A stretch of DNA of 64,000 bases from Enhydrobacter aerosaccus (GTDB lineage: Bacteria; Pseudomonadota; Alphaproteobacteria; Reyranellales; Reyranellaceae). The notes below the pieces were generated by a model. It saw only the letters and a list, made by a program, of their open reading frames with translations, was not told where the DNA came from and did not search any database. Position 1 is the stretch's first letter. Each line of letters starts with the position of its first letter. The position numbers were made by a program, and so were the translations under genes. Below are positions 41,402-50,608 of the stretch, one piece after another. The stretch spans positions 62,001-126,000 of the forward strand of contig NZ_FUWJ01000004.1 of NCBI RefSeq assembly GCF_900167455.1, in the 5' to 3' direction.

Positions 41402-41887
41402 ATGACGCAGCCAAGCGGACGGCCGGGGGAGCGCGTGTTCCTCGTCGTGGTCGACGAGAGTCCGGAGATGCGCAAGGCACTCCACTATGCCTGCCGTCGC
41501 GCCAAGCGCACGGGCGGCCGCGTGGCGCTGCTCTACGTGATGCCGCCGCCGGAAGCGCAGCAATGGGGCACCGTGGCCGAGCTGATGCACCAGGAGGCGC
41601 GCCAGGAGGCCGAGGAGATCGTGGCCCGACACGCCGAGGTCGCGGCCACGCTCACCGGGCAGCCGCCGGCGATCCATATCCGCGAAGGCAAGAGCCGCGA
41701 CGAGATCCTGAAGCTGCTGGCCGAGGATCGTTCGATCTCGGTGCTGGTGCTCGGCAGCTCTTCGACCGGCGAAGGACCCGGACCGCTGGTCACGGCCTTC
41801 ACCGGCAAGTCCGGTGCGCAGCTTCGGATTCCGCTGACCATCGTTCCGGGCGGTCTGTCTGAAGCCGAAATCGACGCAATCTCATGA
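41402..41887 (+). CDS. universal stress protein (UspA family)
   Basis: A 161-residue single Usp domain: VFLVVVDESPEMRKALHYA at the N terminus and an ATP-binding-type C-terminal region (SVLVLGSSSTGEGPGPLVT, IPLTIVPGG), though the classical G-x2-G-x9-G(S/T) spacing is only approximate. A strong GGGGGAGAG precedes ATG 41402. It ends the DUF2333/TauE/TIGR02186 run, 17 bp after the previous gene. Confidence 0.85.
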   Translation: MTQPSGRPGERVFLVVVDESPEMRKALHYACRRAKRTGGRVALLYVMPPPEAQQWGTVAELMHQEARQEAEEIVARHAEVAATLTGQPPAIHIREGKSRDEILKLLAEDRSISVLVLGSSSTGEGPGPLVTAFTGKSGAQLRIPLTIVPGGLSEAEIDAIS

Positions 41888-42165
41888 TGGGTGCAAGAAC
41901 ATATGCGGCGTTTTGGCAATCGGCCTGCTATTGCATATTGCTCCTTCGGGAGACTTTCCATCACTCGAATGTCGATCAAGCGTTTGTAATTATTTATAAA
42001 GAATAAATATTTCCATAACAAATATACAGAACGACCCAAGAATCGTCTTGATCAGGCCATTCTGGGTTCCTACCTCGATGGCACGAAACGGGATGGCGAC
42101 GTCCCATCCCAACCCTAAGCGACGCGAGCGGCCTGCCGCCTCAAGCGTTCGAGAAGGAGGTAGGT

Positions 42166-42720
42166 TTGTTTATCCAGACCGAGCAGACGCCGAACCCTTC
42201 GACCCTGAAGTTCATCCCTGGCCGGGTGGTCATGGAAAAGGGGACGGTGGATTTTGCCAATGTCGACACCGCCCAGTCCTCGCCGCTGGCGAAGCGGCTG
42301 TTCGCCGTTGATGGCGTGGAGCGGGTCTTCTTCGGAACCGATTTCGTTACGGTGACCAAGGCCGCCGACAAGGACTGGCAGATGCTGAAGCCCTCGATCC
42401 TGGGCGGCATCATGGAGCATTACACCTCCGGCGAGCCCGTGGTCGCCGGTGAGGCCGGACCCGGCGCCGAAGGCGCGGCCGGCGAGGACGACGAAGTCGT
42501 CGCCCAGATCAAGGACATTCTCGAGACGCGCGTCCGTCCGGCCGTGGCCCAGGACGGTGGCGATATCGTCTTCCAGGATTTCCGAGATGGTGTGGTCTAC
42601 CTGCACATGCAGGGGTCCTGTTCGGGCTGCCCCAGCTCGACGGCCACGCTCAAGATGGGCATCGAGAACCTTCTGAAGCACTACGTGCCGGAAGTGGTTG
42701 AAGTTCAGGCGGCCCAGTAG
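42166..42720 (+). CDS. nfuA: NfuA-type iron-sulfur cluster carrier
   Basis: Delivers Fe-S clusters to target enzymes. The 184-residue protein has an N-terminal Nfu_N domain (MFIQTEQTPNPSTLKFIPG, FFGTDFVTVTKAADKDW) and a C-terminal NifU domain with the cluster-binding pair Cys152 and Cys155 (MQGSCSGCPSSTATLKMG). The start is TTG at 42166, fixed by a strong GGAGG eight bases upstream and by family length. The 278-bp upstream gap includes an unusually AT-rich stretch (about 41985-42030) and no gene. Confidence 0.95.
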   Translation: MFIQTEQTPNPSTLKFIPGRVVMEKGTVDFANVDTAQSSPLAKRLFAVDGVERVFFGTDFVTVTKAADKDWQMLKPSILGGIMEHYTSGEPVVAGEAGPGAEGAAGEDDEVVAQIKDILETRVRPAVAQDGGDIVFQDFRDGVVYLHMQGSCSGCPSSTATLKMGIENLLKHYVPEVVEVQAAQ

Positions 42721-42823
42721 GACCGCCCAAGCCCAAGTATCAGCGTAGTTCAGGACGTGGTCCCCAATGCCGGGGGCCGCGGACGGTAGCTCGTTCCCTG
42801 GAACAACTACTGAAGAGTGAGGC

Positions 42824-43903
42824 ATGCAGTTGTCTATCCGCCATTATGCATTTCCGGCCGTCTGGCTTGCGGTGTTCGCCACGGGCGTAAGCCTCCGCCA
42901 TCCGGTGCCCCAGGCCGATGCCATGGCAGCCCTTTCAGCACGTATCGGCGAGCCGGCGGATCCGGCCCAACCGCCACCCTTCCTCTCCAATTCTCCCTTT
43001 CCGACGTCCCTTACCTTCGCCGCGCCCGTTCCTTCCGAGCTCGACCAGATGATGCAGGTCACGAGCCGGGATTTCCTGGGCGGCCACGGCCGCTTCGCGG
43101 CGCCGGGCAACGCCGTGCGCCGGCAGGTCCAGTTGCGGGCCATCAATCCGCGTACCGCGGACGAACTGGCCGGTGCGTTCCGCGATGTGTCCTTCACCTT
43201 GACCGACATCCGCCAGGGCGAGGCGGTGCCGCCGCTCAAGGTGCAGCGCGTGCCGGACGATCTCGGCAGCAAGGACGGCACCAGCCGCAAGGTGCTGTTC
43301 ATCACCGCGCTCCTGCCGGTGATTCTCGAAATCAATCAGCGCGTGCTCGGCGAGCGCGATCAGCTGCTCTACCTCAAGGGCAAGCTCGACTCCGGCGCCG
43401 GAATCACGCCGGTGGAGCGCGTGTGGCTGGAGCAGCTTGCCGATCGCTATGACACGCCCGCCGACAACCTCGAAGAGCTGGTGCGCCGTGTCGACATCGT
43501 GCCGCCGTCGATGGCGATCGCGCAGGCCGGCGTCGAGTCGGGCTGGGGGACGTCCTTCGCGGCCCGCACCGGCAATGCGCTGTTCGGTCAGATCCAGGCC
43601 GTGGGCCAGCATGCGGTGTCGGTGTCGTGGAAGCCGGGTGCCGGCATGCCGCAACCCTTCGCCAATATCGGCGAGGCGGCCGAGGCCTATGTGCTCAACC
43701 TCGACTCTCATCCGGCCTATGCGGCGTTCCGCACCGAACGCGCCGCCATGCGCCGGCGTGGCGAGCCGCTCGAGGGCTTTCGCCTGATCGGCCAGCTCGC
43801 GCGCTATTCCGAGCTCGGGCAGTCCTACGTCCAGTTCGTGCGCCAAGTGATGCGCGAGAACGACATGGGCGACTTCGACAAGGCCAAGCTTTCCAGTTTC
43901 TGA
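42824..43903 (+). CDS. Bax-like glucosaminidase-domain protein
   Basis: A 359-residue exported protein (signal segment AFPAVWLAVFATGVSL) with a C-terminal peptidoglycan glucosaminidase domain: VLFITALLPVILEINQRV, PPSMAIAQAGVESGWGTSFAARTGNALFG with the catalytic Glu, and the closing GFRLIGQLARYSELGQSYVQFV. These match the E. coli Bax/FlgJ-like hydrolase family. The first ~130 residues are proline-rich linker. It is convergent with a D-Ala-D-Ala dipeptidase, another wall-related enzyme. Confidence 0.88.
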   Translation: MQLSIRHYAFPAVWLAVFATGVSLRHPVPQADAMAALSARIGEPADPAQPPPFLSNSPFPTSLTFAAPVPSELDQMMQVTSRDFLGGHGRFAAPGNAVRRQVQLRAINPRTADELAGAFRDVSFTLTDIRQGEAVPPLKVQRVPDDLGSKDGTSRKVLFITALLPVILEINQRVLGERDQLLYLKGKLDSGAGITPVERVWLEQLADRYDTPADNLEELVRRVDIVPPSMAIAQAGVESGWGTSFAARTGNALFGQIQAVGQHAVSVSWKPGAGMPQPFANIGEAAEAYVLNLDSHPAYAAFRTERAAMRRRGEPLEGFRLIGQLARYSELGQSYVQFVRQVMRENDMGDFDKAKLSSF

Positions 43904-43910
43904 GCGACGC

Positions 43911-44477
43911 TTAGCGCGGCTGCATCATGGAGCGCGGCAGATCGGCATCCGCGATCAGCGCGTAGCGGCGCGCGTCGAACAGCTGATAGTGCCACCACTC
44001 GTTGCGATAGAAGTCCCAGCCGGCAGAGGTCATGAGGCCCATCAGCAGCAGCCGGTTGCGCTGTGCCTCGACCGGAATGTCCGTCCGTGCATGATGCGAC
44101 AGCGGGGTGAAGGCATCGAACCCGGTGCCCATGTCGAGTTCCCGGCCGTCGGCATCGAGCAGCGTCAGATCGACGGCGACGCCACGCGAATGGGGCGAGC
44201 CGCGGCGTGGATCGGCCAGGAATTCGGGGTCCGGCCGGACGTTCCACAAGGCCCACTGCGCCTCGCTCGGCCGCAGCGCATCGAAGATGCGCAGCCGATA
44301 GCCGAGCGGCTTGGCCAGAGCGATGGCGACGGCGAGCTTCTCGGCCGCATCGCGATGGAGCCAGCATTCGGCATTTCGATACACCGGTCGCCCGGTTAGA
44401 TTGGCGTCGGTCGCATAGGCCAGCGTCACGTCGACATCGAAGTCCGGCGGGACGATTTCAACCAGATCGAGTTTCAT
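43911..44477 (-). CDS. ddpX: D-alanyl-D-alanine dipeptidase (VanX/DdpX family)
   Basis: Zinc dipeptidase that hydrolyses D-Ala-D-Ala, in Gram-negatives used for turnover of peptidoglycan precursors. The 188-residue protein shows GYRLRIFDALRPSEAQ, the zinc motif S-x-H-x2-G-x-A-x-D in GSPHSRGVAVDLTLLD, MGTGFDAF, and the closing catalytic EWWHYQL. No signal peptide, so it is cytoplasmic. ATG 44477 gives family length. A divergent tsaB starts 54 bp away. Confidence 0.92.
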   Translation of the reverse strand: MKLDLVEIVPPDFDVDVTLAYATDANLTGRPVYRNAECWLHRDAAEKLAVAIALAKPLGYRLRIFDALRPSEAQWALWNVRPDPEFLADPRRGSPHSRGVAVDLTLLDADGRELDMGTGFDAFTPLSHHARTDIPVEAQRNRLLLMGLMTSAGWDFYRNEWWHYQLFDARRYALIADADLPRSMMQPR

Positions 44478-44531
44478 GACCGCACATTGCCCAGTCGCGC
44501 GAGCGAGCGCCAGCGATCCGGAGTTCGCGCG

Positions 44532-45209
44532 ATGAGCGTGGTCCTTGCCTTCGACTGCGCCATCACCGGCCTGGGCGCCGCGCTCTTGCGGGATGATGCG
44601 GTGCTGGCGGTTCATCGCGAAGAGGGACGCGATCAAGCGGCGCGGCTGCTCCCCGTCATTGCCGAACTGCTCGAAACGGCAAAGGTCGATCGCCGGGCGG
44701 TATCGCTGATCGCCGTGACGGTCGGGCCCGGCAGCTTCACCGGCGTGCGCGTCGGCCTCGCGACGGCGCGCGGGCTTGCGCTTGCGCTCGACGTTCCCTT
44801 GGCCGGTATTCGCACCACCGATGTGTTGCTGGCCCAGGCCAATGCCGGCGATCGCCTCGTCGTGGCGGCGGTCGACACGCATCTAGGCGACTGGTTCTGC
44901 GCACTTCGCGAAGCCGATCAGGTGCCATTCCTTGCCTCGACCGAACAGCTTGCAAGTCGGCTGCAGGGGCGACCGTGTCTTGTCATCGGGCTCGAGGCGG
45001 TGCGCCTTGCGACGGAGCTCGGTGAGGCTGGCATCGATGCCACGCCACAGGCAACGCTGCTCGATCCTGTCGTGCTTGCGCACCTTGCGACGGTGACGGA
45101 CGTGCAGGACTGGGATCGGCGCAACAAGGCCGAGGGGCTGCCGCATCCTCTCTATCTCCGCGGCGTCAACATCACCTTGCCCAGCGGCGAGCGGCGGACG
45201 GTCGATTGA
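44532..45209 (+). CDS. tsaB: tRNA threonylcarbamoyladenosine biosynthesis protein TsaB
   Basis: Partner of TsaD and TsaE in t6A37 modification of ANN-decoding tRNAs. The 225-residue ASKHA-fold protein starts VVLAFDCAITGLGAALL and carries the conserved VTVGPGSFTGVRVGLATARGLALALDVPL. ATG 44532 is chosen for family fit over an upstream frame extension. Its stop overlaps the rimI start, the standard tsaB-rimI pair. Confidence 0.95.
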   Translation: MSVVLAFDCAITGLGAALLRDDAVLAVHREEGRDQAARLLPVIAELLETAKVDRRAVSLIAVTVGPGSFTGVRVGLATARGLALALDVPLAGIRTTDVLLAQANAGDRLVVAAVDTHLGDWFCALREADQVPFLASTEQLASRLQGRPCLVIGLEAVRLATELGEAGIDATPQATLLDPVVLAHLATVTDVQDWDRRNKAEGLPHPLYLRGVNITLPSGERRTVD

Positions 45210-45679
45210 CCGCACCTCCCACCTGTCGTCCGCTGGGCCCGCTCGATCTCGAACTGGCGGCTGCCTTGCACGCAGAGGCATTTGCCGAGTTGAACGAACG
45301 CGGCTGGACGTGGCAGGAGCTCGCCGATCTGGCGGTGGGTCCCGGTGTCTTCGGCCTGATCGCGATGACGGATACGCGCAAGCCGGTCGGGTTTGCGCTT
45401 TGCCGCGTCGCCGCCGACGAGGCGGAATTGCTGACCTTGGCTGTCTCGCAGAGTTGCCGGCGCCAGGGCGCAGGCCGCGCCTTGTTGAAAGCGGTTATCG
45501 ATCTCGTTCGCGCGCGCGGCGCGAACCATCTCTTCCTGGAGGTCGGGGCCGACAACCCGAAGGCGCAAGCGCTTTATCAACAGGCCGGCTTTGCCGCCGT
45601 CGGCCGTCGGCCGGGCTACTATCCACGCACCAAGGGCCCGCCCGCGGACGCCATCGTGATGCGGTTAGCCTTGGGATGA
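45206..45679 (+). CDS. rimI: ribosomal protein S18-alanine N-acetyltransferase
   Basis: GNAT enzyme that acetylates the N terminus of ribosomal protein S18. The 157-residue protein shows the acetyl-CoA site AVSQSCRRQGAGRALLKAV, and EVGADNPKAQALYQQAGFAAVGRRPGYY, the RimI pattern. It uses a TTG start at 45206 that overlaps the tsaB stop (TTGA), indicating coupling. Confidence 0.93.
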   Translation: MTAPPTCRPLGPLDLELAAALHAEAFAELNERGWTWQELADLAVGPGVFGLIAMTDTRKPVGFALCRVAADEAELLTLAVSQSCRRQGAGRALLKAVIDLVRARGANHLFLEVGADNPKAQALYQQAGFAAVGRRPGYYPRTKGPPADAIVMRLALG

Positions 45680-45694
45680 TCCCGGGCGGAAGGG

Positions 45695-45943
45695 TCAGGC
45701 GCGGCGGATAGTCACGATATGGTCATCGCCGTCGTCTACGATCCCCAAGATGATGTGGCCCTCGTCACGGGCGGCGCGCGGCACGTTGCGCAGCGGCTCT
45801 TCGCCGCGCAGGCGCACCGTAAGCACCTGGCCGGAACGCATGCGCTCCAGCCGGAGTTTCGTGCGTACGAACGTCATCGGGCAAACCTCGTGGGTGATGT
45901 CGATGGCGTCGTCGGGTAGGGCAGAGGGGGAAGGGAAAGACAT
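45695..45943 (-). CDS. TusA-family sulfur carrier protein
   Basis: An 82-residue SirA/TusA-fold protein. The core DITHEVCPMTFVRTKLRLERM places the conserved Cys after a short strand; the usual C-P-x-P motif is C-P-M-T here, so it is a variant. LTVRLRGEEPLRNVPRAARDEGH is the second half of the domain. It could serve in sulfur relay or metal-related functions. It is divergent from the Fur gene, with 46 bp between starts. Confidence 0.85.
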   Translation of the reverse strand: MSFPSPSALPDDAIDITHEVCPMTFVRTKLRLERMRSGQVLTVRLRGEEPLRNVPRAARDEGHIILGIVDDGDDHIVTIRRA

Positions 45944-45989
45944 GTCCCCAACTATACCGCGCGGGCGGGCCGGTGTAGGGTATGTGGGC

Positions 45990-46427
45990 ATGTCTGACCA
46001 AAAATCAAAGCTCGAGGCGATCTGCGCTGAGCGTGGCCTCAAAATGACCGACCAACGTCGCGTGATTGCGCGCGTGCTGTCGGAGTCCTCCGATCATCCC
46101 GACGTCGAGTCCCTGCACAAACGGGCGACGGCGGTTGATCCCAATATTTCGATCGCGACGGTCTACCGAACGGTCCGCCTGTTCGAGGAAGCCGGCATTC
46201 TCGCCAAGCATGATTTTGGCGATGGCCGGGCTCGCTACGAGGAAGCGCCGAACGAGCACCACGACCATCTGATCGATATCCAGAGTGGCAAGGTCGTGGA
46301 GTTCCACAGCGACGAGATCGAGGAACTTCAACGGCGCATCGCGGAAAAGCAGGGCTATCGCCTTGTCGGACATCGTCTGGAACTGTACGGCGTTCCCCTG
46401 GACGGGAAATCCGACCGCCAAAAATGA
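45990..46427 (+). CDS. fur: Fur-family metalloregulator
   Basis: A 145-residue repressor of the ferric uptake regulator family. The DNA-binding winged helix reads KMTDQRRVIARVLSES, SLHKRATAVDPNISIATVYRTVRLFEEAG, and the metal site EAPNEHHDHLIDIQSGKVVEFHSDEIEEL carries the HHDH cluster. The C-terminal Zn-finger cysteines of gammaproteobacterial Fur are missing, as in many alphaproteobacterial Fur/Mur proteins, so manganese-responsive Mur is an alternative. It is 66 bp before olsB. Confidence 0.92.
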   Translation: MSDQKSKLEAICAERGLKMTDQRRVIARVLSESSDHPDVESLHKRATAVDPNISIATVYRTVRLFEEAGILAKHDFGDGRARYEEAPNEHHDHLIDIQSGKVVEFHSDEIEELQRRIAEKQGYRLVGHRLELYGVPLDGKSDRQK

Positions 46428-46493
46428 GTGGACGCAATCCTCGCTGCCCCGATAATGACCGCATGATCGGGGCGGCCCCCTTGCGGATGACGC

Positions 46494-47342
46494 ATGCGAA
46501 TTGACCGCGCTGACAGCGAAGCCGAACTCCTTGGCCCTCCCGTTTCGAACGCGGAGATCGTCAAGGTCGTTGCGGGCGACTTCGAGGTTCGACTCGCCCA
46601 GACAGAGGCCGAGATCGATGCGGCCCAGGCGTTGCGCTTTCGCATCTTCTACGAGGAGATGCAGGCCAATCCCACGCCCGACATGGCGCGGCTGAGGCGC
46701 GACTTCGACGCTTATGACGATGTCTGCGATCATCTGCTCGTGCTCGATCGGCGTCGCGGCGAGGGACCCGAAGGAATCGTCGGCACCTATCGCCTGATCC
46801 GACGCGCGGCGGCGGCAAAGCTCGGCCGGTTTTATTCGGCGGCGGAGTTCGATGTCGGACCGATGGTTAACTATCCGGGTGAAGTGCTGGAACTCGGTCG
46901 TTCCTGCATCGCCAAGGATGCGCGCAACACGGCCACCATGCAGATGCTGTGGCGTGGCATCGCGCTCTATTCTTTCCATTACAATATTCAGGTGATGTTC
47001 GGCTGCGCCAGCCTGCCGGGGACCGAGCCGGCGCACGATGCGCTCGCGCTCAGCTACCTCTATCATCACCATCTCGCGCCCCCGGAGATCCGTGTGCGGG
47101 CGCTCGAGAGCCGCTACATCAAGATGGATATGCTCGAGCCGAGCAGCTACGAGCCGCGCAAGGCGCTGGCCCGTGTGCCGCCGCTCATCAAGGGGTATCT
47201 GCGGCTCGGCGGGTTCGTGGGCGACGGCGCGGTGATTGATTCGGATTTCAATACCACCGACGTCTTCATCATCGTGAAGACCGAGCTGGTGACGGAGAAA
47301 TACATCCGCCATTACGAACGCGGGATGCGCGAGCACGGCTGA
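46494..47342 (+). CDS. olsB: OlsB-type N-acyltransferase (ornithine lipid synthesis)
   Basis: Transfers a 3-hydroxyacyl chain from ACP to the alpha-amino group of ornithine, the first step of ornithine-lipid synthesis. The 282-residue GNAT-related protein shows EAEIDAAQALRFRIFYEEM, VGTYRLIRRAAA, FYSAAEFDV and the family core VLELGRSCIAKDAR, followed by MLWRGIALY and FGCASLPGT. These are typical OlsB/hemolysin-like acyltransferase motifs. It is directly followed (16 bp) by an OlsA-type acyltransferase. Confidence 0.9.
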   Translation: MRIDRADSEAELLGPPVSNAEIVKVVAGDFEVRLAQTEAEIDAAQALRFRIFYEEMQANPTPDMARLRRDFDAYDDVCDHLLVLDRRRGEGPEGIVGTYRLIRRAAAAKLGRFYSAAEFDVGPMVNYPGEVLELGRSCIAKDARNTATMQMLWRGIALYSFHYNIQVMFGCASLPGTEPAHDALALSYLYHHHLAPPEIRVRALESRYIKMDMLEPSSYEPRKALARVPPLIKGYLRLGGFVGDGAVIDSDFNTTDVFIIVKTELVTEKYIRHYERGMREHG

Positions 47343-47358
47343 CGCATCCGACGCGGCG

Positions 47359-48177
47359 ATGTGGATCGGTTCCCCTTTGCGTGGAGCGGCCCGGCTGGTG
47401 AGCTACCTGCTGCTCACCCTGACGCTGCTGCCTTTCCACTTGCTGGCGATGTCCCTCGGGCTGCGCGCCATCAGCAGCCGATTGCCTGTTCTCTATCACC
47501 GCATGGTGTGCGCGATCCTCGGCATTCGGGTGCGCGTCTATGGCGAGCGTTCCACTGTCACTCCGACCCTGTTCGTCTGCAACCACGTGTCCTATCTCGA
47601 CATCGAGGTGCTGGGGGGATTGGTGCCGGGCAGCTTCGTCGCCAAGGCAGAAGTGGCGACCTGGCCGTTCTTCAAGACGCTGGCGAAGGCGCAGCGCACC
47701 ATCTTCGTCGAACGGACCTCGAGCAAGACGAGTTCGAGCCGCGACGAGATGATGAAGCGGCTCGATACCGGCGACAATCTCATGCTGTTTCCGGAAGGAA
47801 CCAGCAGCGACGGGACGCGTGTCCTGCCGTTCCGCACGGCTCTGTTCGGTGTCGCGCAACTGAGGCGGGACGACAAGCCGATCGTGGTCCAGCCCGTCGC
47901 CATCGCCTACACGCGTCTCGACGGTATTCCGCTCGGCCGCTACTGGCGGCCGCTCTTCGCCTGGTTCGGCGACCTCGAACTGGTGCCTCATCTGTGGCAG
48001 ATGGTCTGCCTGGGCGAAACCGAGGCGGTCGTGACCTTCTTTCCCCCGGTCGACATCGAGAAGCTGGGCGACCGCAAGAAACTGGCCGAATTCTGCTTCC
48101 GCCAGGTCTCCTCGGGGGTCCAGGCGGCCAATACCGGCCGCTACGAACTGCTGCCGCCACCCACCACGGCACCGTGA
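47359..48177 (+). CDS. olsA: 1-acyl-sn-glycerol-3-phosphate-type acyltransferase (OlsA/PlsC)
   Basis: Membrane-bound O-acyltransferase that adds the second fatty acyl chain to lyso-ornithine lipid. The 272-residue protein has an N-terminal membrane helix (ARLVSYLLLTLTLLPFHLLAM), the catalytic H-x4-D in VCNHVSYLDIEVLGG, and the substrate motif LMLFPEGTSSDGTRVLPF. PlsC-family enzymes of phosphatidic acid synthesis look alike; the adjacent olsB supports OlsA. Confidence 0.88.
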   Translation: MWIGSPLRGAARLVSYLLLTLTLLPFHLLAMSLGLRAISSRLPVLYHRMVCAILGIRVRVYGERSTVTPTLFVCNHVSYLDIEVLGGLVPGSFVAKAEVATWPFFKTLAKAQRTIFVERTSSKTSSSRDEMMKRLDTGDNLMLFPEGTSSDGTRVLPFRTALFGVAQLRRDDKPIVVQPVAIAYTRLDGIPLGRYWRPLFAWFGDLELVPHLWQMVCLGETEAVVTFFPPVDIEKLGDRKKLAEFCFRQVSSGVQAANTGRYELLPPPTTAP

Positions 48178-48224
48178 CGGGCCGACTCGACCCCCTTCAG
48201 CCCGGGTGATAGAAGCCCGGCATC

Positions 48225-49631
48225 ATGACATTGGCCGCCAAGGAGTCTCGCAAGCGCGTTTTCATCCGCACCTACGGGTGCCAGATGAATGTCTATGACT
48301 CGGACCGCATGGCCGACGTCTTGCGTCCGCTCGGCTATGCCTTGTCGGACAGCCCGGAGCAGGCCGACCTGGTCGTGCTCAATACCTGCCATATTCGCGA
48401 GAAGGCCTCGGAGAAGGTTTATTCCGAGCTCGGTCGCCTGCGCGACGTCAAGGTCGAGCGCCGGCGCGACGGCGCCGACCTCATGATCGCGGTCGCCGGC
48501 TGTGTCGCCCAGGCCGAAGGAGAGGAGATCGCGAGACGCCAACCGGCCGTCGATATCGTCGTCGGTCCGCAGGCCTATCACCGTTTGCCGGAACTGCTGG
48601 CCGAGGCCGAACGCAAGGCAGCGCTGCGCCGCGCCGGCAAGCGGTTGCCAGGGGCCGGCGTGCTCGACACCGAATTTCCGCCCGAGAGCAAGTTCGACCA
48701 CCTTCCGGCGCCGGCTGGTGTTCGTGCCGGTTCAGCCTTTCTGTCGATCCAGGAAGGCTGCGACAAGTTCTGCACCTTTTGCGTCGTGCCCTACACACGC
48801 GGCGCCGAGTATTCGCGTCCAGCGCAATCGGTCCTGCAGGAAGCCCGGGCGCTGGTCGCGGCCGGGGCGATCGAACTCACGCTCCTGGGCCAGAACGTCA
48901 ATGCCTATCACGGCGAGGCGCTGGACGGATCGACCTGGTCGCTCGCCCGCCTGGTGCGGGCGATCGGCGAGATCGATGGTTTGAGGCGCATCCGCTACAC
49001 CACCTCGCACCCGCGCGACATGGATGACGATCTGATCATCGCCCATGGCGAGGTGCCGCAACTGATGCCGTATCTGCACCTGCCGGTGCAATCGGGATCC
49101 GACCGCATCCTCGAGGCGATGAATCGGGGCCACGGCCGCGATCTGTTCCGGCGGCTGGTGGACCGGCTGCGCGACCGACGGCCCGATCTTGCTTTGTCGT
49201 CGGATTTCATCGTCGGCTTTCCCGGCGAAAGCGACGCCGATTTCGACGCGACCATGCAGCTGATCGACGAAGTGGGCTTCGCCGCCGCCTTCTCGTTCAA
49301 ATACAGCCGGCGTCCCGGAACGCCCGGCGCGGCGCTGGCCGACCAGATTCCGGAAAGCGTCAAGGCGGCGCGGTTGGCTGCCCTGCAGGCGCTGCTTGCG
49401 CGCCAGCAGCGCGAGTTCAACCTTGAGAAGGTCGGCATGACCGTGCCCGTGTTATTTGCCGAACCGGGCCGCAAGCCTGGCCAGATCCTGGGCAAGAGCC
49501 CGTGGTTGCAATCGGTGTATGTCGAGGGACCAGCCTCGCTGATCGGCAGCATCGCCGCAGTGCGGCTGATCGAGGCGCATGCCGTCAGTCTGGCCGGCGA
49601 AATCGTGCCGTCGCTCGAGGCTGCGGCGTGA
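48225..49631 (+). CDS. miaB: tRNA-2-methylthio-N6-dimethylallyladenosine synthase
   Basis: Radical-SAM methylthiotransferase for A37 of tRNAs reading UNN codons. The 468-residue protein has the N-terminal UPF0004 domain with three cluster cysteines ([37 protein letters not shown]), the radical-SAM C-x3-C-x2-C in [17 protein letters not shown], and a C-terminal TRAM domain. The stop overlaps the GTG of the PhoH gene. miaB-phoH-ybeY is the common bacterial order. Confidence 0.97.
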   Translation: MTLAAKESRKRVFIRTYGCQMNVYDSDRMADVLRPLGYALSDSPEQADLVVLNTCHIREKASEKVYSELGRLRDVKVERRRDGADLMIAVAGCVAQAEGEEIARRQPAVDIVVGPQAYHRLPELLAEAERKAALRRAGKRLPGAGVLDTEFPPESKFDHLPAPAGVRAGSAFLSIQEGCDKFCTFCVVPYTRGAEYSRPAQSVLQEARALVAAGAIELTLLGQNVNAYHGEALDGSTWSLARLVRAIGEIDGLRRIRYTTSHPRDMDDDLIIAHGEVPQLMPYLHLPVQSGSDRILEAMNRGHGRDLFRRLVDRLRDRRPDLALSSDFIVGFPGESDADFDATMQLIDEVGFAAAFSFKYSRRPGTPGAALADQIPESVKAARLAALQALLARQQREFNLEKVGMTVPVLFAEPGRKPGQILGKSPWLQSVYVEGPASLIGSIAAVRLIEAHAVSLAGEIVPSLEAAA

Positions 49632-50608
49632 GCGACACGGGAACCGGCGGCAGCGGTCGGACGGCGGATGTCCGGCGCATGACGTTCGACGACAATGCGC
49701 TGCTTGCCATGCTGTACGGCAACCACGACCGCAATCTCGTCCGCATCGAGCAGTTGGCGAATGTGCAGATCAGCGCGCGCGGCAACCAGCTCGCGATCTC
49801 CGGGACCGCCGATGATGCCGGCGTGGCTCATAAGGCCATCCAGGGGCTTTACGAGCGCCTGAAGCGCGGGCTGTCGATCGAGGCGGCCGATATCGATGCT
49901 GCCGTGCGCTTCGCGCGAACGGGCGCGGAAGGAGCAGAGGGCGAAGGGATCCGGACCCGACGCCGCACCGTGCAGGCACGGTCGCCCGGGCAGCGCGGCT
50001 ATCTCGCGGCGCTTCAGGAACGCGACATGGTGTTCGCTCTGGGACCCGCCGGCAGCGGCAAGACCTATCTCGCCGTGGCGATGGGCGTGTCGTTGCTGCT
50101 GGCCGGCAAGGTCGAGCGGATCGTGCTGTCGCGGCCTGCCGTCGAGGCGGGCGAACGGTTGGGATTCCTGCCCGGCGACATGAAGGAGAAAATCGATCCG
50201 TACTTGCGACCGCTCTACGACGCGCTGCACGACATGCTGCCGGCCGAGCAGATCGCCAATCGAATGGAGTCGGGCGAGATCGAGATCGCTCCACTGGCCT
50301 TCATGCGCGGTCGCACGCTTGCCCACTGCTATGTGATCCTTGACGAAGCGCAGAATACGACGCCGATGCAGATGCGCATGTTCCTGACCCGCCTGGGCGA
50401 GGGATCCCGCATGGTCGTTACCGGCGATCCCAGCCAGACCGATCTGCCTGGCGGTCAGAAATCTGGTCTGACCGACGCGGTCGAGACGTTGCGCGACGTC
50501 GAGGGCGTTCGCTTCGTACGGCTCAGTTCCCAGGATGTGGTGCGACACGATCTGGTGACGCGCATTGTCGAAGCCTATGACGCGCGCGACAAACAGCGCA
50601 AAGCTTAG
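49628..50608 (+). CDS. phoH: PhoH-like ATPase
   Basis: A 326-residue PhoH/YbeZ protein, an ATPase associated with RNA metabolism and the YbeY endonuclease. It shows Walker [35 protein letters not shown], Walker [17 protein letters not shown] and [12 protein letters not shown]. The GTG start at 49628 overlaps the miaB stop; an ATG at 49679 is possible. The 3-prime end overlaps ybeY by about 30 bp. Confidence 0.94.
   Translation: MSDTGTGGSGRTADVRRMTFDDNALLAMLYGNHDRNLVRIEQLANVQISARGNQLAISGTADDAGVAHKAIQGLYERLKRGLSIEAADIDAAVRFARTGAEGAEGEGIRTRRRTVQARSPGQRGYLAALQERDMVFALGPAGSGKTYLAVAMGVSLLLAGKVERIVLSRPAVEAGERLGFLPGDMKEKIDPYLRPLYDALHDMLPAEQIANRMESGEIEIAPLAFMRGRTLAHCYVILDEAQNTTPMQMRMFLTRLGEGSRMVVTGDPSQTDLPGGQKSGLTDAVETLRDVEGVRFVRLSSQDVVRHDLVTRIVEAYDARDKQRKA

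Noticed and set aside
43911..44477. Calling ddpX a vancomycin-resistance gene
   Set aside because: No vanH, vanA or VanRS-like genes are nearby and Gram-negative DdpX proteins serve precursor turnover.
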